From: Aporrectodea caliginosa
Lineage: Eukaryota > Annelida > Clitellata > Crassiclitellata > Lumbricidae
Length of the DNA stretch: 64,000 nucleotides
Assembly (NCBI GenBank): GCA_020284085.1
Contig: JACEVL010000132.1
Span: forward strand, 1,080,001 to 1,144,000
Direction of reading: 5' to 3'
Under the pieces are notes generated by a model. It ran no database searches and was not told where the DNA came from. It worked only from the letters and a program-made list of their open reading frames with translations. Position numbers and translations under genes: made by a program. Shown here piece by piece: positions 47,421-59,235 of the stretch. Numbering within the stretch: the stretch's first letter is position 1; each line of letters starts with the position of its first letter.

Positions 47421-47715
47421 TGAATTAAATAAAAATGAGTACACTGGCTGCACACTGTTGGTGGGAAGATTAGGTGGAAAGGTAGAAGACTGACCACCCA
47501 CCTTCAAAAGCCCTTGACAAGAAATTACCTAGCAAAGCACTTTGTACTCAGGGTTAGCTATTCTTCTGAGCTACCTTCTTCTTCTGAGGTTTCTGTATAA
47601 AACATGGAACCATAGCAACTGTGGAAAAGTTAAAATACAACATAAAGCTCATCATAACTTGGTAAGTAAATGAAGCAGTGGTGAGTCTAAGCAGCTTTAT
47701 TAGCAGGGAATGAGC

Positions 47716-48113
47716 CATAGAACGAGAATTCGTGACTTGAGGCTTTAATATTCATAAATATTCGTGAATATTATGGCATTTTTAATATTCGTAAATATTC
47801 ATAAGTATTCGTTGACGACGTCCCTGTTTCAGTTTTGTCTACGAACTAATTTAAGACAACTAATTTAAGAATAGGTGCAGTATTTTGCAAGCTATACTAA
47901 GTGGAGTTTCTTAAGACGAGTTACTGTAGCATGTAACTGTTAATTCTTGATCTAATTCCTAGTTTTTTGCACTGAATTTTGTACAATTAATCCAGGATTT
48001 TGAAGCATTAAGAACGAAAAGAAATTAAAAAATTTAATATTCGTTGGCCTGTTTTAATATTCGTCAATTTCTACAAATCTTAATATTCGTAATATGTGCA
48101 TACTCGTTCTATG
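47716..48113. mobile_element. hAT-like MITE, 398 bp, rich in TTAATATTCG
   Basis: The termini are CATAGAACGAG and its exact complement. The duplication GAATGAGC is perfect (47708-47715 and 48114-48121). The motif TAATATTCGT occurs repeatedly near both ends. No transposase. Confidence 0.88.
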
Positions 48114-48664
48114 GAATGAGCAATTTACTCAACAGAGCAGTCCAGCAAATTCACACACTGAAAAAACTGCAAGTTAGTCAACATTGTGTTACTAAAGAGT
48201 TCTGCTAACAGGTTGAAAGAGGCCGCCTGCCATTTAGCTATTAGATAAATTAGCTTGAGATCATGGGAGCAGAGGATTCTCCTACACTGATTTATAGCAT
48301 GTGCAGATATACTGAGCACAGCTAACTGAGCACAGCTCCTGAGCACAGTTAATTATTGGTAAGTGGCATTCTAATTCATCCCAATCTCAAACTTACACAG
48401 TCCAGTATTCAACTAAGGATTATTTAGGCAAAACAGAACATACATGGTGATACCAGTTAACAATTAAGTGTTCTCATACCGGTACATATATATATGAGGT
48501 GGTACAAATTAAACTGGTGCTGGCCAGCGACCAATGATGGATATCTAAGACTTTATAGTCTAATCTTATCCAATGCCATTTGCTAATCTAATCTGCTGTT
48601 GTGATGCTCAAGGGATCAGTCAGTCTTTAATCACCAACCAAAGATTAGATTAGATGGAATGTAA

Positions 48665-48826
48665 TTGATAAGGTGACAGAATCTTGAAAGGGTGCTATAT
48701 CAAGTTTTTATTGATTGATTGATTGACTGATAGATAGATTGATTAATTGATACAGTTTAAAATGCTTCCCAAATACAAAGCGCAGACGTACAAGCCATTG
48801 AAATGTCATTCAGTAGGGACATCACA
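48665..48826 (+). repeat. duplicate of 45490-45640
   Basis: The segment 'tcttgaaagggtgctatatcaagtttt', the ATTG/ATAG repeats and then about 80 bp of non-tail sequence ('acaagccattgaaatg', 'cattcagtagggacatc') match 45490-45640 at roughly 90 percent by eye. The shared part beyond the LINE tail shows a segmental copy rather than two LINE insertions. Confidence 0.75.
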
Positions 48827-49058
48827 TTTTATCACAATCATTTGAAAGAGTACGCCTACGCTCCCAAAAACGTCTCACGAACTTCAACACAAACTTCAAG
48901 TGTTATTTCCACAAGCAATAGGCCACAGCATGAATTCCAACCAACAAAGATTTTAAGACTTTGGAAAGAGGCCATCTATCTAGACCAACTGAATCCAGAG
49001 TACTTTTAATCTGCGTAAGTACCTAGAGTCTAGACACTTACTAAGTGTAAATAAAAAT

Positions 49059-49129
49059 GTGCACCTTTTTCCGTAGGGATAGTATGGTCTCGGCCCGAGA
49101 CCATACTATCCCTAAGGAAAAAGGTGCAC
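49059..49129. other. 71-bp near-perfect hairpin
   Basis: Two 35-base arms (49059-49093 and 49095-49129) around a single C at 49094, complementary except for one position. The outer ends are GTGCAC and the inner ends TCTCGG / CCGAGA. Confidence 0.92.
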
Positions 49130-50262
49130 TCTCGGCCCTAGACATTTTTCAATGAAATCCTCCAGTGAGGTTCTTCACCACTGCTGCCCCTTTGAACTAT
49201 ATCACATTCTAAGTACTTCACAAAAGTCGTGCTTGCTGGTTATGTAAATGGTTTGCATTGGGGTTTAGTATCATCATCATCTGGCAGAGGGTAAATAAAT
49301 AAATACAACCATGAAGTACAGCTATAGTCAGTGGAGTTTAATTTAATTTCAGTGAACTTTGGACTGTTTAGCCATAACCAAACAAACTGCCTATTGGCTA
49401 GGATATATGATTTGGCTTTGCTACTCCAACATGGATTACCGTGTAATGTAATATAATATACACAAAAACCATGTCAGGGAAATCATGAAGTCACCGGCAA
49501 TATATCAAATCAAGTCCAATATAGCCAGCTTGTCTGGTTCATATATGTGACAGGTAAGAATCCAGGAGAGGTCAAGCCAAGGTGACAGCATGGTGGAAAT
49601 AGAGTACAATGAGCATTAGTTTAATTACAGTTTTTGCAAGAACAATGGTCATAATCTGTAAAAAAAAACGAACTGGCCCTGCTTGAATCTGTCTTGCCAT
49701 GAAGCGAAAAATGGGAAGATTCAAATATGGTCCTTAATTTAAGCCACTGTTAATATGACAGCCTATAAACAAAAAAATACTGAGCAGAGATCGTTTGGGC
49801 AGAGCTGATGTTTATTCCGGATCTGTTCGTCCTAATGACCCTCGATCCGAGATTTCAATAATCTGATACATCCATCGAGCACTGATCCACTTGACACTGT
49901 GACCATTGCATTCTGATACAGCAAGGGAGAGAATGCCAACCATTCCGTGTCAGTGCATCTCATGAATAACAAATGACGGAAGGACAATGCATGCATGGCT
50001 GAAGATTCTGGTCGAGGACCTGCATGGGCAGAATGCCAATTTACAATTAACTATATAAGCACTGATGAACATGTGTTGATGCTGACCTGATTACAGTTTG
50101 GCTTTGGTGCACCATCGGTTGACGCCTCGTGCATCAGACACCGGTGCTATAGAAGTTACTAATTAACACTACTAATTAACAATGTGTGTGAAAAAGAAGA
50201 AGAGGAGGAATAGTATCAGTCTATTTAAGTTCTTAATTTTCCCTCTATGACTACCCCTAACT
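49130..50262. other. intergenic, nothing recognised
   Basis: No gene seen. The phrase 'gagcactgatccacttgaca' at 49878-49897 recurs at 51257-51276. Confidence 0.4.
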
Positions 50263-50558
50263 CTTCCTCCCCTAGGTTCCTCTGATATAAAATCTTCCCT
50301 AGGTTCCCCAGATATAAAATAACTTCCCTAGGTTCCCCTGATATAAAATAACTTCCCTAGGTTCCCCAGATATAAAATAACTTCCCTAGGTTCCCCTGAT
50401 ATAAAATAACTTCCCTAGGTTCCCCAGATATAAAATAACTTCCCTAGGTTCCCCTGATATAAAATAACTTCCCTAGGTTCCCCAGATATAAAATAACTTC
50501 CCTAGGTTCCCCTGATATAAAATAACTTCCCTAGGTTCCCCAGATATAAAATAACTTC
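50263..50558. repeat. 29-bp minisatellite with strict dimeric alternation
   Basis: Ten units built on CTTCCCTAGGTTCCCC then GATATAAAATAA. Units alternate between ...CTGATAT and ...CAGATAT without exception, so the real period is 58 bp. The first unit is diverged. Confidence 0.93.
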
Positions 50559-50574
50559 TCCCATTCAATTCTTT

Positions 50575-50700
50575 GCTTGTATATATATAAACTTGTTTGT
50601 TTTTGTTTGTATGTATTAATCTTGCCATGTACCGTACAGTGCTGTGCGTTTGCTAGTGCTTCTCAACAAAGAATATTCTTATTTATTTTCTTACTTACTT
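50575..50700 (+). mobile_element. retroelement 3' end with (CTTA)n tail
   Basis: 'gtgctgtgcgtttgctagtgcttctcaacaaagaatattctta' then TTATT and CTTACTTACTT. Homologous to 28113-28198. The AGG/AAG-rich run 50700-50765 follows. Confidence 0.65.
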
Positions 50701-51149
50701 AGAATGAGGACAAGAAGGAGGACAAGAAGGAGGATGAGGAGGAGGAGAACAAGAAGAAGAGCTGAGCAAAAAGAAAGAGACTGCTACACTGACCAAATTT
50801 TTCCTTGAAAGCCGGTTATACGATTCTCTGCAAGACATGTTCTCTCTATCTAACCATTCTCTTAATATAGCCAATAAACTGAAACTCATTCATCCCAAGG
50901 TCCATCAAATCAACAGTGGAATTAGACCTACTGGTCAACACGCCCAATCCGCCCAATCCGTTTCCTCTGTCCAGCACAGGAAACAATGTATATTCACCTC
51001 CTCTGCAGTCATTGACAGTCACTGGGGATGAGGAGCCGAGCAAGACTATACTTGCCACCTAAGCACAGTTTATGTCCAGTCATACTTGCTCTGATTTGAC
51101 TTGTCTCCAGTGGGATTTGCTCCATTGATAGTCCAGAAAACGTCCGTCC

Positions 51150-51345
51150 GCCCGCCCGCCCCCCCCCCCCCACCCACACACACACATACACAAGCAAGCA
51201 CACTCACACACACAGTGACACACTCATACGCTCACACACACACAGTGACACACTCGAGCACTGATCCACTTGACATAGACACACACACACGCACACACAC
51301 TAACACGCTCACACACACTAACACACACTGCCACTCCCTTACCGT
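51150..51345. repeat. poly-C and CA-rich simple repeats
   Basis: CCCGCCCGCCC with a C run at 51147-51172, then CA dinucleotides with 'gtgacacactc' repeats to 51340. Confidence 0.85.
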
Positions 51346-51544
51346 TCCCCCTCCCCAACTGCAGCGACTGCCGCCAAAAGGCGAGGAGCCAGCCGGCGAA
51401 CCTGCACAATTCGCCTTGCAAATGGCTTTGTTTAATGCCCGCACAACGATCTGTCATTCTAATGAACAGCGGGTCAACTGGTCAGAATACTAAGCGACGA
51501 AGGCAATGATCTATACGAAGACCTAAGCAAAACGATTGTCCACA

Positions 51545-51730
51545 TACTGTCCCCTCCGCCCCTCCCTCCCGCCCCCGAAAAATACGACCCGGCTGACAGC
51601 CAGCCCAACCCAGCCCAGCCCGCCAGCCCCGGCTGTTGGCCGCGGCGTGAATGGGCTTCCGAGATCCTTCTTCTTCTTCACCTCACACCCTGTCCTCTTT
51701 ATGGCGATGGGTTGTTGTTGTTATACGACA
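51545..51730 (+). repeat. dispersed GC-rich repeat, copy 1
   Basis: Shares in order 'tgtcccctccg', 'atacgacccgg', 'cagcccagcc', 'tgttggc', 'ggcgtgaatg', 'tcttcttctt' and 'tcttctttat'-like ends with 52580-52720. Of unknown class. Confidence 0.7.
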
Positions 51731-52260
51731 AGTACAACGCTGGACGCTGAAAACCGATTCTGAAAACACTTCAGCTATGAATAGACGCAGTTCTAGAGTT
51801 TCCATGCATTGTGCACATTGTTTGGTGGCCATTTCCACGCAAAAACAGATCAGGAAATGCAACTGTGTGGAAACGTCAGCAGTATATGTTGTTGAATAAG
51901 CGTTTATAAAAGAAAAGGCAACACCTTTTAGAAGTTGCCAATAGGTGCTATATAAATTCTCACATCCCTATAAGCATGTGCAGATACATACAAACATGCA
52001 TACAAACAGATATACATACATGCATGCATACATACATAAAAATTTTGGCATGATGTCTGAAGAGCTGACACAGAAGGACTACATGCTGAAGAACTATACC
52101 TACCATGGAATGATCAGTTCTTTTACAGGCTTGACTATTCAGTCATATAAATAGAACCGCAGTTCTCATTATATGAATTAACAGGACACCATCACATCTT
52201 ATACGGTGTTCACGCGTTCATTATATATCAAACAGCTCATCTCTGTTTTTTACGGGGAAC

Positions 52261-52583
52261 GGACATTATCCCCCGGACATTATCCCCGCCCGCCCGCCCC
52301 CGCCCCCCACCCCCCCGGACATTATCCCCCCGATTTTGCGTAGGACATTATCCCCCGGACATTATACCCCAAACTGTGTACTTATATATGTATATGCACA
52401 CATATAATGTATTTATATATACATGTACATATTAATCAATTAATCAATGCAGCTTCTATTTACGGAAACACTTAAGCATCTTATAAATCAAACTTCCATT
52501 TAGGCCAACAACTATTCTCATCATTTTCCTGCATTTCGGCAAGAATATTATACGATTATATCTTAGACTGGGGGATAATGTCC
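52261..52583. mobile_element. candidate element with GGACATTATCCCC inverted repeats
   Basis: GGACATTATCCCCC at the left (five direct copies at 52261-52385) faces GGGGGATAATGTCC at 52570-52583. The interior contains two units of the 46-bp minisatellite found in the hAT-like element at 13051. No target duplication was established. Confidence 0.6.
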
Positions 52584-52720
52584 CCTCCGGGGATCCCTCC
52601 CGGGGGGATAATACGACCCGGTCCAGCCCAGCCCAGGGGCCAAGCCCTGGATGTTGGCGGGGCGTGAATGTCCTACATCCTCTTCTTCTTACCCATCATA
52701 ATTTTAGTCTTCTTTATATG
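52577..52720 (+). repeat. dispersed GC-rich repeat, copy 2
   Basis: See copy 1 at 51545-51730; this one directly follows the inverted-repeat element. Confidence 0.7.
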
Positions 52721-55115
52721 TTTTCAAGTTAAACATATTGCCACTTTTAATGATGGTTAAACTCATCCAATTCCAAACTGGGGTATTAGCCATAATTAGC
52801 GACCAAATTGTATATCACATGTTTGTATATACATAAACTGAATACATAATTTACAAGCAACTACAGAATGTAGCTGAGTAGTCATTGGCCTACACGCCCT
52901 ACAGAGTACTTCCCCTTCATACTTCAGTTTAAGTATCTGTGATAATCAACAATTAATTCTCTTTGACTGTTTAAATATGTTTATCAGTATGTTCAAAATG
53001 AATGCAACAGACTGAACGATTCAAACTTCCTGAACATTTAAATTGAACATACATTTGGCAAATCTTCGACAGATGAAACCTTTCTGCAGATTAGGTAAAA
53101 TATTTGTGGCGATAATAGCTGCAGTTTGACAAATGTTATAGTAATTGCAATTGACAATTTATATAGCGCCACTTCAACGAAGTCAAACCAGGGGCACTAG
53201 CAAATAACTTTCGAATATCGTGTTTTGGTTCCTTTCTGACCTTGACCAAGTGTTGCACACAGAATGCGTTTTAATACCAGTTTGGAACAGAAATTGGTCC
53301 ATGTCACAAACTCTGCAGCACATACTGCTAAGGAGTTACCTACAGAGCAGCAGACAGGTTTACCTAGAAAATACCTTGTAACGATGTCAGGCGCGTTTGG
53401 AATGCCCGAACTCCTGATTATTTTGCATAAGAGCAGCAGCCAGGATTACCTAGAAAATGCCATATAACGATGCGCGACGCGACTGGAATGCTTCACTGGC
53501 TGGTACCGAACTAATAGTAGTTGATAACAGTTCCTGGGTAGGGTGAGAAATTTTTTGTGTAAAAAATAGGTCAAAATCACAGAAAAGCTACAGCAATATC
53601 ATCAGAAACCACTGAACTGTTTGTTGCCGTTTAAAATCATGTCATGCACAGACTGCATGCAGTAATTGCAATTACTACCATACAAGATCTTTAATTATTC
53701 CCAGTTTTAACTTATTTAAAAATTGCACTCATGGCTTATTGTGAACAGAGGTGTTTCTTAAAAATGCAACTACTAGATTCGTAATGTTCTCTTTTTGGAC
53801 CAATAAATATTGATTAACTGATTGATTGATATCATACATCATTTCTGGAAATGCAGTTGGATCAATAAAAAATATACTTACTTATTACTTGGCATATATG
53901 CAATTATGCATATATATACATATATATATATATACATATGCATATATATATAAATATATGACATGATTATTAAAGCTCAGATATTTGTTGTCACCTTGGT
54001 CAAACCAATATATACTGGTATGGTGCATAATGTTGCAATCTGCTATAGTCTGTAGACATCAAAAAATGAATGATATAATATATAATGCCAGCAAAATTAA
54101 TTTATTTTGTGTTGTCCCAATATTGTAAAAATTGTTCCTTGGGTTAAGGAATTGAATATTTTGGATTATTATACTTCATCTCCTCTATATATAAAGTTTC
54201 CCATTGATATGTCTGTTGCAACAAAACCTTTTTATGCCTCAGCTAATTCCATGTTTTGCCTTTCTATAATTATATAGACAAGTGTTTTTCGGAACATGTA
54301 ATATCGAGACTGATACAATCCATTGTCTAGCTTTTGTTAACATATTCCCTATAAGACTATAAATTTGCAACATATGAACTGCATCAATTGATTGTGAGTT
54401 TGAATGATACAAACAGAGAGATATTAATGTGCACGAGTATACAATCTGTTATAGACATTCAATACTATTCTGAACTCAATAAAAAAATTTTGCCTGCATA
54501 TAAATAAACTGTTTTGGTCGATTCATGTATGAAAGTTATAAAAGTTATGTCTTCAACGTTTGCTGTGAAAGGACATTGCTACAGTGCTGAACTTTATCAC
54601 TATGTCCTGAATATGGTATTGAAATATCAATGTTGCCTATAACAGCAGTGATCATGTGATGTTCGCTAGTTTTGCATCTGTAACTTAACGTTTTGTTTCC
54701 ATACCAGATAATAAATTCATCTGGTTCATCTGTTCATATTGGCATCTTGCTCCTGTCTTATTGTTATTATGATGGTGATCAAATGTAACAGGACTATAAC
54801 TGCCGGACCGCACCACGGTGCATCAGCCTTTGTCACTGTTTCATTAAGCCAAAAAGTGTAATAAGCGGATGGGATTGAATAATTTACTAGCATTCAATGG
54901 ATTAAGGTCAGGATTTTGCTTAGAGGCGAACCATTGATTGATGCCTGAAGCATTATGACGATAACAGCAATATCAATCAAAGTTTCCAGATTAAATAAGA
55001 TTAGGCAGAAATCTTGAGTCATCAAAAGTCACAAAAGGTCAACAAAGAAAGAGACCACTCAAAATTGTGAATTTCTGCAGTGCCTGAAACTACCTACTTC
55101 TGTATCTTTCTACGA
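52721..55115. other. AT-rich intergenic DNA
   Basis: No gene recognised. A LINE/SINE tail fragment lies at 53155-53200 ('aatttatatagcgccacttcaacgaag'), a CTTA-type tail at 53850-53890, and TATA repeats at 53900-53955. Confidence 0.5.
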
Positions 55116-55119
55116 AGGG

Positions 55120-55200
55120 AAGTAACTGTATTGTATTGTATTGTATTTACGTATTTCTAAAGCGCCTCTCACAGTACGACGTGTGTGTGCATTCTCTACA
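55120..55200 (-). repeat. LINE tail with (ATACA)n, minus strand
   Basis: 'tattgtattgtattgtatttacgtatttctaaagcgcctctcacagt' is the inverted counterpart of the tail at 12465-12528. Confidence 0.65.
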
Positions 55201-55484
55201 TTCCATAAAACAGGAGATAATGGGAGAATGCGCTCTACAGAGACGTGCAGAATGTACCGACGCACGCACGCAAGTCCGAAAGAACGCATTTCATCCCTTA
55301 AATGTTCATTCCAACCTAATCACCGAATTCACTCGCCCGGGCCAGCGTATCATCCCTTCTCCTTTCTCGGAGTCTCCATCAGGCGATCGGAAGAATAGCA
55401 CAAATGCCTGATTTAAAGTTGCATAAAGGGATGCTGGCAACCACCGTATCTCTGAACATTCCCATTAGCTGGCGCCAAACGCAC

Positions 55485-55530
55485 CATGGCAGCAGCATCA
55501 GCAGCAGCAGCATCAGCAGCAAGTCAACTG
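55485..55530. repeat. CAG/CATCAG trinucleotide run
   Basis: A short run of CAG and CATCAG. No supported coding context around it. Confidence 0.75.
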
Positions 55531-56842
55531 GAAGCAGTAGCGGCGGCAGCCACGCCAAAGTACCACAAATCAGGGTCGACAAGAAACCCGGCTAATCAAC
55601 AAACCAAGCGACTCCACTTCCACAAATGACTGTTATTTATCTCACTGTGATGCCGAACAACCATTATTGCATCCATGCAGTCTGGCTTTCAGACGGTGCC
55701 CACAAACGATGCAAGCCCTGTCCTGGAGCCACCGCAACAACTCCTGCCCAAAGATTCTCTCAAAAAGGAATCGTTAGTTGCTAGTCAGAGGATATGACTC
55801 AGAATGCTTTCACAGACTGCAGTCACCACTGCAGGCAGAAGCCCTACCATGCCAGACAACTGTGGACCACATTGTATGGCATGGCAGCTCAATCACAATG
55901 CAGAACTTTACGGCATTTTAAAAAAATTAGCACTATTACTTTGTACTTACTATAGTTAACAAACTACGAAAAACATTTAAATTAAAGTATAGTAACATAG
56001 TTTAAAGTTTTCGGCTGTTAAAAAAATAAGCACTATTACTTTGTACTTACTAGTTAAACAAACTACGAAACATTAAAATTAAAGTATAGTAACATTTAAA
56101 GTTTTCCTTATGGCAAAACATGTGGCAGCCGACATAATTATGTCTGTTCAGATGTGTGTGTATATATAGTACCACTGAAAATGCTTTGCATTAGAACTAC
56201 TCTGTATAAATTTTTATTTACAGTACAATACATGTATATGAATCACTCAGAGTATTTACTATTATCTCATCTAGTTAAAGAATTAGAGTTTTCATGATTC
56301 TATCAACGTGTTTACATAATTATGTTATCAAACGTGGCTCTTACAAACACATAAATATGTTGAAACTACACAGTGGGATCAAGTTAAATTGAGTGATCAG
56401 GTATGTAGGGAATCCTATAAGTAAAGGTTGATGTTTATATGGTCACTCTTTAGCTCAATAATCCTGCAGCCCATTAGCATACCTCTGACCAGTGATCCTT
56501 TCTAGCATTACCTCACGGACTGTGGGAGTATATATACCCTTCACATGTTCATTGAGTCTAAGTCAAGGATAAATACTTTTGGTCCATTTATTATCCCTCT
56601 CTATATCATCCCACCGATGCTGTTGGTGCTGCAAGAATTGACAACCACAAGTTCTTCCTTCTTCCCACGTGCCAAAATCTTCAGTCAATTTAAAAAACCA
56701 TCCACTGTTGACATCCAGCAATTTTACCCCAGATGCTCAAAAACTCAGGCTAATTCAGGCTTAAGCAAATCCGATCATCATAAATATATGAACAAAGGAC
56801 TAACTTGTGCCATAGGTGTTAAAAACTCAGGCAAATTCAAAT

Positions 56843-56874
<32 letters not shown>

Positions 56875-57145
56875 GTTTCTGATGCCATCAAGTCCATTGC
56901 CCCCATAGTGTCATGTCCTTTATTTATATTATCTATTCAGCAAACTAGTCTTGGTCTGCCTTTGTTTCTTTTTCTTTTGAATCTTGCATGTAATCTTGCA
57001 TTGTGTGGAATTTTGTCAAATAGCCCTGTTTAAATTTCATGTCTTGAGGTACAAACCCATGCAATCCTCATTCGTGCCTCATAACATTGGGTATAATCTT
57101 AGGCAACCTAAAAACTATAATTCATTATGCGATATAAAAGATACG
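55531..57145. other. intergenic with two local repeats
   Basis: No gene recognised. A ~75-bp direct duplication lies at 55915-56000 and 56018-56105 ('aattagcactattactttgtacttacta...aaactacgaaaaacatt...aaagtatagtaacat'). (ATC)n occurs at 56843-56873. Confidence 0.55.
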
Positions 57146-57149
57146 ATCT

Positions 57150-57240
57150 AAGTAAGTAAGTAAGTAAGTAAGTATATTCTTTATTCAACCAATTGCATAT
57201 CCGCACTTTGGTGTACATACAGATCTAGTCAAAATCAAAC
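57150..57240 (-). mobile_element. retroelement 3' end with (AAGT)n, minus strand
   Basis: AAGTAAGT repeats then 'atattctttattcaacc', the inverse of the (CTTA)n-tailed termini. Confidence 0.6.
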
Positions 57241-58381
57241 AAAATTATGCAAGTAGGTTTACATGCATACATGATGCTTTGCCTGGAGTACCTTGCCTTT
57301 TATTACTAAGCAGAATTATCGCAAATTCGAGTTGAACACTTCACTCAAAACAACTCACCACAAAGTCCAAATACTAAGCACAGTTTGACTGGATATTATA
57401 AATGTCTACAGGTTCATTTCAAAGCAACCATTGACTGACGAAGGCTTCTGCTTTATGAAAAAGGGATTTTTGATGCTTCTTATCACATTAGATCCAGCAC
57501 GATTGATTCATACAAATACATCAAAGCTGTTTCTCAACATATTACAGCGTTCTCTTACTGACAAGTTTGTTGTAGCAGAGCTCTCTTTAGAACATAATAT
57601 GCAAGTTTTGAACAACACGAATGTACACGGGCGGCATTCAGCTGCACATGTGAGTTTGCAGCCCACATGATGATGCTTTGCATGGTACCAAGCCCAGACG
57701 TTAGTAAGATGATAAATGATTGTGGATTGGGAAGAGGGAGGGAGGCTCGGCAGGGTCTTAGTCCCAGACGAACGACTGCCGACAGATGAGGGCAAGCAGG
57801 AGACTGTATCAACACGCCAGGGTTCAGCACTTGGCTCTCAACCCCAAGGTCATGAGTAATTTCTCTGGTTACGGGACGGCTTTCAGCCACTTCGGATGTC
57901 TCTCATTAATCTTGGATGTACCTACCCCCAGAGAGCAGGCCGACAACCCAACCAATAACAGCCAAAAGCCATCAATCATCAGCCGCACAGGATACATACA
58001 AGCCCAGCAACAACGAATATAGACATCAAATAACTCAGACTGCTGCTTGGAAAGCTATTTCTCCCATTCTTCAACAAGGAAACTACTAAATGATGATTTG
58101 ATAGAACAAGACAAAAGACAACCTGCATCGAAAGACTATAATTCAAAGTTTCCTTATTAATACAAACTATATTAATTTACTGCATTTTGTATTTGTGACA
58201 CAGATATGTTGGGTCAGTTATATTAGCGAAGATAAAGCCTAAGACCCCGTTGAAATGATTTATGTAAACAGAATATAATACATACAACAAAAATATAAGT
58301 TGAGAAGAGATTCAGTTGAGAATTTATCAATTAACCCAAGCAGTTCAACAAACTTGATTTATCAATTCAGTACGTTTTAAT

Positions 58382-58383
<2 letters not shown>
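57241..58383. other. intergenic, nothing recognised
   Basis: Several open frames of 80-110 codons overlap on both strands between 57430 and 58020, but none shows a recognisable motif or codon pattern, and I do not call a gene. Confidence 0.4.
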
Positions 58384-58428
<45 letters not shown>

Positions 58429-58558
58429 TTTTTTTTTTTTATGCCCCGAGGTATACAGGATCCCTCAGGGACTTGAACATTATCTATTGTAGAAAATTGT
58501 CTGGAAAGGCCCTACTCAACTATCTCTTGACCGGCGAAAGTGCCCCCAAAAGCCACTG

Positions 58559-58594
<36 letters not shown>

Positions 58595-58788
58595 AACAAA
58601 TTTATTTCTTCATAAAGCCAACAAACTTATGTACAGACTGATTAAAAGTAACTGTTTTCCATATTTTTATAAGCCTTCATTCAATTCTGGGCTACTGTTG
58701 TTGTGGTACCTAAAACAGATAGAGAGTTTCCAATTTGTAGGGCGACTGATAAGCGTTGTAGAAGATGACTGGTCTCACGCTGATCGCC

Positions 58789-58845
<57 letters not shown>

Positions 58846-58870
58846 TTATATTATTATTATTATTATTTAT
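58384..58870. repeat. ATT microsatellites flanking the conserved core (inverted copy)
   Basis: (ATT)n at 58385-58428, a T-run to 58440, core 58441-58560, (ATT)n to 58590, and another (ATT)n at 58792-58868. The core aligns with the complement of 6561-6686, including 'acaggatccctcagggacttgaa' and 'ggcgaaagtgcc'. Confidence 0.8.
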
Positions 58871-59135
58871 CATTTGGCAAACCCATTTGAAAGATTAGAC
58901 CACTCTCATTGTTCCTTCAAGGCATAACCAGACGACCTATTTGTCAAGTGTAACAATATGGGAAGATAAAGAACTGTAAGGGAAATAATCTTCTGAGCTT
59001 CAGAGGATAACTCTAGACATCGTATATATCATATTCTGTATACATAAATCATATTATAGACATCATATATCATATTTCATACATCATAATCATATTTCGT
59101 GTATAGATAAAGTGAAAAACTGAAGAAAACAGCAA

Positions 59136-59235
59136 CTTCTCTGTCTCTGTCTCTCTGTCTGTCTCTGTCTGTCTGTCTCTCTGTCTGTCTCTGTCTCTGT
59201 CTCTGTCTGTCTGTCTGCCTGTCTGTCTCTCTCTT
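59136..59235. repeat. (GTCT/CTCT)n microsatellite
   Basis: Mixed CTGTCT and CTCTGT units. Confidence 0.9.

Noticed and set aside
55379..55582. Leu-rich minus-strand frame as the missing signal-peptide exon of the receptor
   Set aside because: The Leu run is the antisense of a CAG/CATCAG repeat, and no cysteine pattern or suitable donor follows.
57430..58022. Overlapping frames of 80-110 codons as a possible gene
   Set aside because: No motif, signal peptide, splice context or codon bias could be seen; frames overlap on both strands, as chance frames do.
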